Shown: positions 1 through 9,888 of the stretch, piece by piece
Layout: each line of letters opens with the position of its first letter
Position numbering within the stretch: position 1 is the stretch's first letter
NCBI RefSeq assembly: GCF_026151205.1
Contig: NC_087073.1
Coordinates: 3,803,001-3,867,000, forward strand
Origin: Bolinopsis microptera
Lineage: Eukaryota; Ctenophora; Tentaculata; Lobata; Bolinopsidae
Direction: 5' to 3'
Length of the DNA: 64,000 nt
Position numbers and translations under genes: made by a program
Notes under the pieces: model-generated
Seen by the model: the letters and a program-made list of their open reading frames with translations, nothing else
What the model was told of the DNA's origin: nothing
Database searches by the model: none

Positions 1-244
1 GAGAGAAGCTTAAGAGTAAACTATTAAGATTAAATAATTTCATTCTAGAGAAACAACTTGTATTCATTGGTCTCATTAAAAAATATTGATCTTTGACCGA
101 TGTATGGGCCAAAGACTACTGAATTTCGTGTGTGTGCCCAAATATGGGCATATGGTTTTTGGCTCATAACTCAGCCATTTCTTGTCCAATCTGGATGAAA
201 ATTCATATACGAGTTCAGGCGGGGGATCATACATTTAGTACCGT

Positions 245-705
245 ACGTGACGTTGGGGGGTGGGTCATATTTTCTTCCAAGACACAGTTAGTACATGGTA
301 CATTTCCCAGAAAAACAGTTAGTACATGGTACTAAGGGGGGTTTCCAACCCCAAAAACCCCATTTTACCTCAAATTTCAATTTTGGGAATGGGTTTTTTG
401 GGTTCTGAGGTTTTTTTTGGGGGTTTTTTTGGAGTTTTTTTGAATTTTTTTCATGTTTTTGGAACTTTTTATCTAATTCGACTACATTGAAAAAAAATCC
501 ATACTAAATAGTGGTTATAATTTGCCCATTTCCCAATGTTTAATGAGCTGTTTAAAGCAATTTATGGGTGGGTATCTTATTTTATATACCAATACACAGT
601 TAGTACCGCGATTTCTCAACAGTTAGTACCACAAAAGCCGGCAAAAGGGGGTGGGTGTCTTAATTATTATCCAAAAAAACAGTTAGTACTTCGAAGCTGA
701 AGGGG
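245..705. repeat. Degenerate tandem modules with a CAGTTAGTAC core
   Basis: Four or five imperfect copies of a module are seen. Each has a G-run followed by GTGGGT, then a T-rich stretch, then a word close to ACAGTTAGTAC, at about 286, 318, 597, 622 and 683. Spacing is irregular and nothing codes. It resembles subterminal repeats of a decayed DNA transposon, but no terminus or target duplication was found. Confidence 0.45.
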
Positions 706-744
706 GTGGGTGGGTCTTTTGACAAAATTCCAAAATCAAACTTA

Positions 745-790
745 GTCGACGTCTGATGTTATGAGTTCGAATCCCAGTTGGGCCAAGATC
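745..790 (+). repeat. Possible tRNA-derived SINE fragment (B-box-like)
   Basis: The stretch contains GAGTTCGAATCCCAG followed by TTGGGCC, which resembles the T-arm (B box) and 3' acceptor side of a tRNA. No convincing A box or D-arm lies upstream, so it is not a tRNA gene. A SINE remnant is the best guess, held weakly. Confidence 0.25.
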
Positions 791-834
791 TCAAAACTGA
801 AGGGAAGCTGCAGCTGTTACTCACCAAACTATGG

Positions 835-1320
835 TACCGTAAATTGTCGTTTGAATATGGGACAATTTCGAAATACTTAACTGGATACCGGCCAGGATTT
901 GGCATTTTTGTCCTGGTCCCGGCCGGGATTACCATATTAGCCGGGATTTTTAAAACAGAATTTCGATCTTTTTAATCCAATTTAGCTTCAAAATTATATT
1001 TTATTACTTTGACTTAGACAAATGAAACAACTGTTAAGAATCGAACTAATCGAAATGAAAATCGAAACTCGAAGGATTGATTAGATTTCAGGCTCATCTT
1101 CATCATAAGATATCACGATGTTGATATCAATGTTGTCATCCTCTGCTTCTCTTAGTTCTCTAGCAGGTGGCAAATTATTACTTGTGCCACTACTTATTAG
1201 ATTGGTTAATGGACCCTTTATACGAAGGTTACTTAAAATGTTCCATTTCAACATAGAAATATCGTGAAAATTCCGGTCCCGGACGGGATTAAGCTAAGGT
1301 TGCCACACCCCAGAGGCCAG
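835..1320. repeat. Relic related to the hAT-type MITE at 52.2 kb
   Basis: The words TTGTCGTTTGAATATGGGAC and AATTTCGAAAT at about 844-875 recur in reverse complement inside the MITE at 52,203-52,508. Just beyond, CCGGTCCCGG- and CCCGGCCGGGATT-like words occur at about 916-932 and 1,272-1,290. The copy has no recognisable TIRs and looks old. Confidence 0.35.
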
Positions 1321-1637
1321 GTAAGCAAAGCATCCTTATACTATCTTCTTGTGGGTCATCCAGGTCCAGCCCTCTCCAAAAAAACATATATAGATCTATT
1401 TGATTCGTCCTTTTGTACCCATGATTCAATTTGTCTTAAACCGTGAATTTAAGGTAAAATGAAAAAGGGTCAAAAGATAAACTATGCTATGGCATGAAAT
1501 CATAAACAACGAACATGAACCCTCATTCCTGGCTTAATTCAAATGACAACATTTCAAAAGAAAAACAGAATTTTAAGCAAACCAAAATTTAAATTCGATT
1601 GCCATTACAATGAATAATAGATGTGGATACTGGCGGG

Positions 1638-1750
1638 GAGGTGATCATTGTTTGTTTACATTAATAGGGAACACATGTTCAGGAGGCTGAGGAGGTGATC
1701 ATTGTTTGTTTACATTTTAGGTGGAACACATGTTCAGGAGGCTGAGGAGG
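1638..1750. repeat. Two-copy tandem duplication, period about 54 bp
   Basis: Two adjacent near-identical copies both contain GTGATCATTGTTTGTTTACA and then AACACATGTTCAGGAGGCTG. They differ by a few bases in the middle. No gene is seen. Confidence 0.75.
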
Positions 1751-2479
1751 TGTTACATATATAGAAGGCTTGTAACACATGTAACGCCTTCTTGTTACCC
1801 CCTTTGGATCGTCTTAGTAAATATACTTATCAGTGGAAAGAGGCATGGCTAAAGTAATATGTTTGTATTGGGTGTGGAAAACATATTAAATGCCATAGCT
1901 GGACCGTGCTCCTTTTCTTATGTTGCGAAATAGTTGTCGTCGTGTTGAATTTAGTTTTATTATAACTTTGCAGTGGCGCAAATCGGAGTTTAAATTAAGC
2001 GGAAATTACGCGGGAGATCTATAGTTTAATTTGGTCTTGTCGTTTTATGACGTGTCGACTATGGGCGTTTACTTAGTATACCTTTAATCCCTACCGTTTT
2101 ATTACATTTTTACTTTTATTTCATTTTAATGTGGAAATATGTAAAAGGGGATCGTTGCTAGCGGCAAAACTGTTTTAATAACTACCGGCCATGCCTTATC
2201 AAGTTGAAAGTCTGATAGCTATGTTCCCGTTTGATTTGACCAAACTAATGCCTTTCATTGCTTTATAATATTGTGGCTATAATATAATATAATGGCCATT
2301 TAATTATGTTTAAGTAATTTACTAACGTGGTCTGATTTCGTATATCTTTGCTAATGTATCGGTTTTCATTTAATAAATTACCCAAAATAACAAATGTTTA
2401 TAAATGCAATGCATATCTTGCGTTATTATAAATTTAATTGTATATAACTTTTATTTTGTATTTTTAATCAGTAATAAAC

Positions 2480-2930
2480 AGTAAAGCTTTCCTCGGCCGA
2501 ACCTCAATGTCTGATGTTGCGAAGTGAACCAAATTGTTTGATGCGCGGCGCAGCCTTATGGTCAGTAATGCGTCGCTCTTTGCTCTAACCAGAGCCCTCT
2601 CGCTTGCAGTAGCGCGCGACCAGCTTGTAAGCAGGAAAGCGAGTCCATGCAGTACCGTAGGCACATGCGATGTGAACGCGCTCTAACAGTACAATGTAAG
2701 TCGCTTTGTATGTAATTGACCGTTGTTAATGGTCTGTTTATCAACATTTAACGTGGATTACTCGTAAAATATCTGACCGACCGACGATCCAACTCGGCGC
2801 GCGTCCTGGTAGGTTGTAAACCTACAAATCAACATTAAAGCCTGGGGTCCTCAGGTAATTAATATATTTCGAGAAGAAAGCGGCGCGCGCTACTTCGAAG
2901 AAATTTAGACGAGTAACATCTATCCGTCAA
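2480..2930 (-). repeat. CpG-rich composite repeat, copy 1
   Basis: This block is far richer in CpG than its surroundings. Read on the - strand it shares several words in order with the blocks at about 20.5-21.3 kb and 63.3-64.0 kb: TCTAAATTTCTTCGAA, a GCGCGCGCCGCTTTCTTCTC segment, ACCTGAGGACCCCAGGCTTT, and the hairpin GGTAGGTT...AACCTACC. The short ORFs in it are not conserved between copies. It is a dispersed, probably non-autonomous mobile element. Confidence 0.6.
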
Positions 2931-3074
2931 TGTATGTAATCAGTAATGATTAGCTAACACATATGTACCTGCAATACTTAGTTTAAAGTTTAAATGTTTT
3001 ATGTTGGAATTATTGAATAATCCACTATAAACAATAAATAATTTTAAAAATAATTACAATCAATTCAATATTTT

Positions 3075-3180
3075 ATTTAACGGGTGATACTCGTAAAATA
3101 TTTGTTTCAAATATTAGGACCGTCGACGAGTCCAACTCGGCGCGCATCCTGGTAGGTTATAAATACCTACAAATAACAAT
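3075..3180 (+). repeat. Partial copy of the hairpin module of the composite repeat
   Basis: It carries GGGTGATACTCGTAAAATA, a small hairpin CGAGT-CCA-ACTCG, CGGCGCGCATCCTGG, and a second hairpin formed by GGTAGGTTATAAATACCTAC. The same module lies at about 2,755-2,830, 20,940-20,985 and 63,503-63,556. No core that would identify it as a known ribozyme was found. Confidence 0.55.
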
Positions 3181-3407
3181 ATTTTATGCAAATTGAGCAA
3201 AAGGTCAATAAAATTTTAAATAATTAAACTGTATTTTACTAAAATTCTTACTGTTCAAATTTTGGTTGATTGGATTATATTATACTTTTATTTAGAGCTA
3301 GGGAGTTGAATCATATTTAATTGTTTAAAAGTACCCGAGCCCCACTATATAATAGCGAGCCCATGTTGATCTATCCCAATTCAAATAACACCCGTTGCTT
3401 TGATTTC

Positions 3408-3465
3408 CTAACCCTAACCCTAACACTGAGCCTAACTTTAATCCTAACCCTAATCCTAACCCCTT
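3408..3465 (-). repeat. Interstitial telomere-like repeats (CCCTAA)n
   Basis: About nine degenerate CCTAA(C/T)CC units in a row read as TTAGGG-class telomere repeats on the - strand. Runs of exact CCCTAA are interrupted by variants such as CCTAATCC and CCTAACTT. This is an internal relic, since unique sequence continues on both sides. Confidence 0.7.
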
Positions 3466-3469
3466 GGAT

Positions 3470-5208
3470 GGGCCCATTTTAGTGTTTACCGAAGTGGGCA
3501 TTACTGAATTTAGCTGTCTGGGCTGAACATTATATTGTTTGAATAGTTTATTATTTTTATTTTTAATTCATATTTGTATCAATGTTTGTATCAATGTTAT
3601 GCTACTATACCGCATAAACTGTCACAGAGTAAAGGATTTTTTAGATTTGTATTGAATATCTGATAACGGCAGTTTATCAGCACTCGACTATATTTGGAAC
3701 TGTCTTTATTATGTTAAACAATTGTGGATGTTGTTTAATACAATATGACAAAGTCCGTGAAATCAGTGAATGAGGCGATCAGCTGATCCTGCAAGCGCAA
3801 GCTGACTAGATCCCGCAGCTCTTGACAGGGCAGATTACAACTTCAGCTCCCAAAAGAGTTACAAGTTAGAGCCTTGAAATTTTGGGAGTTGATCCGGTTT
3901 CAGCTTCTTAACATAATCCACTTTATTCGAACAGTGAACTGCCACATGTATAATAAGCTTTTTAAAAGAACTGTGATCAGTACCCATTTTGGTTCAAATG
4001 AAAAGGTTCCCGATGGAGTTTTGCCCTGAACTTTTAACCGCAGATTTTGAAGCATTGAATAGCACATGACTTGAGAAGTTTCAAGTTGTTAATTCTGAGG
4101 TCAAGAAGTTAATTCTGAGGCGATTTATTTATTATTAAATCTAAAATAGCTAATAATTTAATTCATTATTAACAGGCCCCTTAACGTGAGCAATAACATA
4201 CGCTTTATATTCTGAGGCAAGTTTTTTACAAAAGTCATTTGGATGTGTTAATTTGGGACACCCTGTAGCTGCATTAGAATGTGATGATATTACTATATAT
4301 GTGATGATATTACTATATCTCTACCACCTGTTTGACGTGTGATGCGGACTTAAGCAAAAGGATAGCCTATATGAATATAAGTTAGTTTTGGTTTTTTGTA
4401 TATATAATATTACCATTGCTGAACTACACATATAAAAAGGCGTTTTGACTAGAATCCTCGTAATTCTTTGCATCATTTATTAAATCATTTCTGAGAAATT
4501 ATATCATAAAGCAACAATCACAAATACAATCATATACAATTGAGAATATATACAAACTAAAAGAAGTGGGAAAATCTGATGAACGGAAATTTAAAAAAGG
4601 AACTAAAAGCTGGAAAAATATACTCTTATCTTATCTCATATCTAAATACTGATAACTGATTCTCAGATAATCACTTAAATTCATAAAATAAACCTGTAAA
4701 ATGTATACTAAAGTAAAAAATATATATAGTAAAAAGTAAATATATATATAATTTTTCTACCAACTTCATTGTGGAGTTTTGTTTGCATAATTTTCTTGTT
4801 CATCTCCCCTAAGAATCTGTTCAAATGACAGTTCGCGCCTTAGCAAGCTCATCCTTTAGTGGACTTGGTAAATATTGAGGAGATGGTAGATTTTTTTGGC
4901 TCTTGAAACATCAATTTAAGAAGCTTAGACCATTCCTGCCTTGGTATGCCAATTATGGTGGTGTCATCAAAATTTCCTCCAATGATAATAAGCATTTAGA
5001 GAAAATCAAATAAACTTTCATTGTGATGTAAAATTTCATCACAAAATGTCACAGTTTTATTCCTTTTAAAAGTGATCCAATGATACCCAAAATTTTACTT
5101 TTTTTATCCAGAACCCCTCAATCTGTTTCCAGAACCCCCAATCTGATTTGATGTTTGTTTTATAATTGCGGTTATTAACAAAATAATATTTTTCAGGTTA
5201 CCAGTGAA
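3470..5208. other. Intergenic, no gene seen
   Basis: AT-rich sequence with no coding exon recognised. A 19-bp word (GTGATGATATTACTATAT) is tandemly duplicated at about 4,279-4,318. The last bases before 5,199 read TTTTTCAG, a good splice acceptor for the next gene fragment, so an untranslated or coding exon may lie unrecognised here. Confidence 0.5.
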
Positions 5209-5989
5209 ATGTCATTCGATAATGTATCACAAACATCTGACTATAGCAGCGGTTCTGAAAAATCCTCTACTCGACCAACAGTGATTCCCCTATACAGAAC
5301 TCATGTGCTCAATAGCTATCCTTGTTCTGAAAGGAGTAGTGCCCCCAATAGAACTAGTCATGCACCTGCTGATGTTGCTTTGAACTAGTATACCCATCAG
5401 TCTAGAATATCAAGAAATCACACTCAGGGCAAACTGGGCTTTCAGCAACAAAATTGCACTGACATGAACCTAAAACCTGTACCAAATGGAATTGATATTC
5501 ATTCTAATGCTCTCAATTCTCAGCTGAAAGGTCTGGTGTGTGAAAATGCCATGTTGAAGAAGGAGGTTAAAGTGCTTCATGATAAGTGTCATAAGATTGA
5601 ACTGTGTGAGAGACAGTTTGCAAGTCTGCACACTCAGTACCAAGAGTTTGTTAAAACATCATCAAACAGGCAGGGACTTGAAAGGCAACTCAGGCTTCAG
5701 TTAGAGGATGACTTGAAATGAAGCTCTGAAAGCAAAATCGAAAATGAATTTGCCTAAAGTTACAATTTCAAATTTTTCACAGACTGATGAAATTGCGGGT
5801 ATCCCCCATGATGATGGAAGCAACCGGGAACAACAGCTTTCCAAGGAGGTTTCAGCATTGAGGCTGATGCTACGAGAAAAAGAAGAGCTTATATTGAGCT
5901 TGTTAAGTGAGCGAAATTCAAAGAGTACAGCTTTCTGCCCTGAAGATTATGATGACGATTATATCGCATCAAATATTGTTTCGTTGTAA
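5209..5989 (+). pseudogene. Angiomotin-like coiled-coil protein, interrupted
   Basis: Angiomotins are junction and actin-associated scaffolds that bind YAP and Hippo components. After a TTTTTCAG acceptor, an ATG at 5,209 opens 59 Ser-rich codons ending at an in-frame TAG (5,386). The same frame resumes and carries a coiled coil (5,520-5,720) with words such as ENAMLKKEV, CERQFASLHTQYQEFVK and SNRQGLERQLRLQLE. Their order resembles the conserved start of the angiomotin coiled coil (ENA-LK-EV, H-YE-LVKS, KRE-LE--MR-KLE). A TGA (5,719) and a frameshift follow, and a further 81-codon stretch (5,744-5,989) ends in an acidic tail. AATAAA-type signals lie near 6,180. Angiomotins exceed 600 residues and have N-terminal PPxY motifs; none is seen here. 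It could be a truncated duplicate, a pseudogene, or a gene with sequence errors. The family call is from motif resemblance only. Confidence 0.5.
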
Positions 5990-7508
5990 TCAACATATTC
6001 TATGTATACTGCGATGAGATGATAACGTGACACATTTAAATGTCCTTTATATTTTCTGAAACATCCAATGTTAAAAATTTTCTTTACACAAGGATTTATC
6101 TTGACTTATTGTGTACCCACTACCCATGCCCAGGTATTAGACGTGTAATTTATGTATTAATGATTACAGTTTATTTAAAATAAATAAATTATTCAGACTG
6201 AATTTTCTCTTACACTGTTTTAATATCATGGTCAGAAGTAACGATTTTAACGAGAGTATTTATGAGCTTTGGCAATTTTTAAACAATAATCATCAGATAG
6301 AAATGATGTATTAATGTTTTAATTGAATTTATCGCCTATTTTACATGTGTTTGTCATTTTCTACCAGAATTTTATTGAAGTTATATTTAAATGCTTTTCC
6401 TAAAAAACTTAGTAGCACTAGATACTTCTAGCATTAGAGTTAGCCTTTTTATGGGTTTTGAACCCAGTCATTTTTGTCTCCATTTTGTAACTATTCGCTG
6501 TGATCACTTCAATTAGTGATAGCCTGTGTTTTTTCACTCAAAGAATGTATCTTTGAAATTTTAATTTTACACTTTGACCTCTGATTGGATTTGAATATCG
6601 CACATCCTGGATTTAAATATTTTCAGAAGACGAATTGGATACATGGATTTATTTATTGATTCAGATTTTTACTGTTAGCAAACTTTGAACTGTCTACTAT
6701 TTATGAAACAAGATATAATTGCATGCATGATTGTACAATTTACTATTCCCTAGACTCTCAGATAGAATTCACGAATTTCCAGTAAGTAATAATATTGTAA
6801 AGCTCTGACGAGACAGTCCTAGTAATTAATATGATAAGCCTTAAGAATTGTCCACCAGTGGTATGATCTATTTAATTGGAACATAATTTATCTATAATGA
6901 TCGTAATTTGACGTAAATAGCATGGCTAATTTATTTCAACATCAATTTCGAGCCCTTTTTGAACGAGGGTTTGACTTTTAATAACCATAATCATTTTTTG
7001 ATTATGATAACTGTGGTGATTAAATATTTATTGGTTTGTCATAAAAATATTTAACAATATATCCGATATAATGGTTAAATAACTAATAACTATAAAATAT
7101 TATTTGTACAATTCTAAACAAGGCATATTTATGATTTTTCTGATTTGAACAATGTATTTAGTGTTTTATTCACTGCGTTATCTATCAAGGTCTTTCAAAC
7201 TTCAAAGATATTTGTGCAATTTGATCGTTATAAGAGCCAATATGTAAAATGCTAGCATAAAATTATTTATGATGAAAATTGAAACTCAAGTTCAAATTAA
7301 TTATTTTATTCTATCATACTAAGCTGCTCAACACCGAATGGTCAATCAAATGAAAAATAGCTGTCCGTATCATTACATAACGTGACTGAATTTCTAACTT
7401 TGTCAAATATTTGCAAAAACGTATACATAATCTTAGCATGTCCTTCTTGTAGTAATCTCAGATAAGCGCATTGTAAGCATGTATAAATAATTCCAATCTT
7501 ATTAGAAA
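5990..7508. other. Intergenic, no gene seen
   Basis: AT-rich intergenic DNA between the angiomotin-like fragment and the CLYBL-like gene. It holds polyadenylation-like AATAAA words at about 6,180. No conserved exon or repeat was recognised. Confidence 0.6.
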
Positions 7509-8436
7509 ATGTTAGCAACAAGATTATATGCGAAAAGTATCACAGTGGGGAGAGGCCTGGTCTCGTCTACTTTATATCAGTCAAGAAAACGTCGAGCACT
7601 CATGTACATGCCAGGCGATGACATACGGAAGATAACCAAGGCAGCATCCCTGGACCTGGACCTTGCAGTGCTGGATTGTGAGGACGCAGTTGCTGTTAGT
7701 AAGAAGGCTGCTGCTAGAGACACAATTTGTGAAGCACTCAATTCTCTGAGTTTTGGGAGAACAGAGAGGGGTGTCCGGTCAAACAGTGTTTCTTCTGGTC
7801 TGCTGGAGGACGATATGAAATCTATCCTGTGTAATACCACTCCACCCGACATTGTCATGGTACCTAAACTAGACTCGGTTGACGAAGCTCGCTTATTGAA
7901 TACCATCATATCAGAATGTACTTCTGAACCAATTCCAGTGATATTCCAGACTGAATCAGCTATGGGTCTCATCAATTTGCACGAAATAATTAAGACACTC
8001 ATTAAAGCAAGTCACGTGATCCCAGTGGGTATTGTATTCCGGGCAGATGATTATGTGAGTGATATAAGAGGTAGCAGGGATATTGACGCAGTTGTTTATG
8101 CTAAGCAAAAAATAGTGACTTACTCACGGGCATACAATTTGCAGCCAATTGACAGAGTTCACATTGAGTACAAAGATTTGGACGCCTTAAAATTAGAATC
8201 AGAAAAAGGGTTTGGATTCGGTTTCTCCGATAACAGGATTCACCCTTCACAAAAACCTACGAACAGTCACATTCGTCTCGCTTCAATGATCAGTTAAATA
8301 TTCCCGTGAACTGATTAGATCGTTTGCTGAAAATCAGAACGCTGGTAAAGGTGCCTTTACTTTCAAAGGTAAAATGATTGATCGACCTACTCTGTTGCAG
8401 GCACAAAATGTTGTTGCTATGTTTGACATATTATGA
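7509..8436 (+). CDS. CLYBL: CLYBL-like citramalyl-CoA lyase (CitE family), 3' end frameshifted
   Basis: CLYBL cleaves citramalyl-CoA in mitochondria and protects B12 metabolism from itaconate. The N-terminus (residues 1-30) is basic and hydroxylated like a mitochondrial presequence. CitE landmarks follow in order: RRALMYMPGDD (about 28), LDCEDAV (about 55), GVRSNSVSSGL (about 88), MVPKLDS (about 116), FQTESAMGLIN (metal-binding Glu, about 145), then FRADDYV where the family normally has FG-DD, a Gly-to-Arg change. IHPSQ at about 242 marks the C-terminal part. The open frame stops at 8,295-8,297, but the family's remaining C-terminus continues at +1 (8,310-8,436): YSRELIRSF, GKGAFTFKG, KMIDRPTLLQAQN, with the Asp typical of CLYBL enzymes. 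One or more indels near 8,255-8,310 therefore break it. No intron is visible although animal CLYBL genes are usually split, so a retrocopy or an intron-poor gene with a sequence error are both possible. Confidence 0.85.
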
Positions 8437-9888
8437 CGGGTTTATTCAGTATTGTCTCTGAAATTAGTTTGTAAATATCACGCATTTATAATTATATAGG
8501 TTTTGACAATGAAGTTCATTATTAATTGTTGAGGTTCCGGTTAGATTTTAACGTTTTCAAGTTCTTTTTTCCTAATTTATTATTTATTTGACCTTTTTAT
8601 TTAAAGTCGTTAGCCGCCCTGGTTAAGACCAAACAATAACAACAACATACCTCAACTAGCTACAATTAATATGTTTACCTGCCAATCTAATCAACATCAC
8701 ACATCTGAGTATCAAAGTAGGAGTTGTGATTAAATATACATCAACAATCAACATTGGATAGTGCTGATCACAGAATGTTTTGTACATCACCACATTAACA
8801 ATGACGGGGGAGAGGGGCCAGTACACTACTAGAAGCTTAGAAGATTATCAATACCTTAACAGTACATTCTTAGAGGAATATCTTACACTTGTAATTGAGT
8901 TATTAGCACCACAAACTTCCTTGGTGAGCCAATATCTAAATGTTCCTTTGCTAATGTATCGGTTTAAAAGGCAAATAGGTTCAATGCCGGCTAGTAGCCG
9001 GTTGGCATTGTATCTATTTGCCGTTTAATATTTTCTCGATTTAATCAAAATAAACTATGCTTCGATGAAACAGTACAATTATATCATATGCAAATTAGTC
9101 AAAGTTAAATCGAGTCTTTATCGTATTCCGAACAATAAAGATATTTGGAAAATTATCATAATATTCAAGTCTTTTGTTGTCTTGATTTATGAACGACCTT
9201 ATAATATGTCATAAAGGTATAATTACAGATTACAGAAATTACAAAGACTTAAGACTGGACTTAGAAGAGCTATTATATTCAAATTTAGTGAAATAACTGA
9301 ACATCAGCTTCGCGTACGGGTAAAAACAGTCTAACCAATATATCCATGAATCATGATACTATTCAAATAGGCTAATAAAGTCAGGAATTACACGAACCTC
9401 CGTTAAACTAATGAACAAAGGAGCAATATTGGGAATATTGACAATATCAGAGTAGCACCACTGTACTGATTTCTATGTGTTGCACTACTCAGTACTCATG
9501 CTGTACTAGGTCCTAGTTGTGTTGAATTCCATTACAGATATCTCCTTTGTATATTATAAGATCTATTTTAGTTCATGTAAGGATTTAGGTATCTTGCCCT
9601 TCTCCTGTGTTTATTAATGTTTCAACTACTTATAATTTAGATTTACGTGTAGGTTTAAGTCTTAAGGTTATACTAGGTGTTTTAAGTTCAGTCGAAATAG
9701 TATTGATAGCACTCGTAAAATATGTTAGTTCATGTCGAATGTTGCGGCAAGGAAAACATAAGAGTTCTTTTATGACAGATATTTGATGTTTTAACTTAGA
9801 TCTACATATCAATAACAAACCTCTGTACACTAGGCTAAGAAGGAAGTCGGGCGCTAAGGAGCAGCGCCCGAGCAGAACACCACACGTC
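8437..9888. other. Intergenic, one strong hairpin
   Basis: No conserved gene is recognised. An imperfect inverted repeat at 8,970-9,022 pairs GGCAAATAG with CTATTTGCC and, inside, AATGCCGGCT with AGCCGGTTGGCATT. The 20 bases just upstream (8,946-8,965) match 2,346-2,365 exactly, suggesting a small shared repeat. Confidence 0.55.

Noticed and set aside
745-790. A tRNA gene
   Set aside because: Only a T-arm-like part is seen; anticodon arm and D-arm do not fold.
2464-2747. Two short - strand ORFs
   Set aside because: They lie in a CpG-rich repeat block and the frames are not kept in its other copies.
2755-3175. Possible hammerhead ribozyme in the CGAGTCCAACTCG / GGTAGGTT hairpin module
   Set aside because: The CUGANGA and GAAA core blocks are not present in the right order.
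8780-9028. 82-codon ORF
   Set aside because: Its last third is the 8,970-9,022 hairpin and nothing else supports coding.
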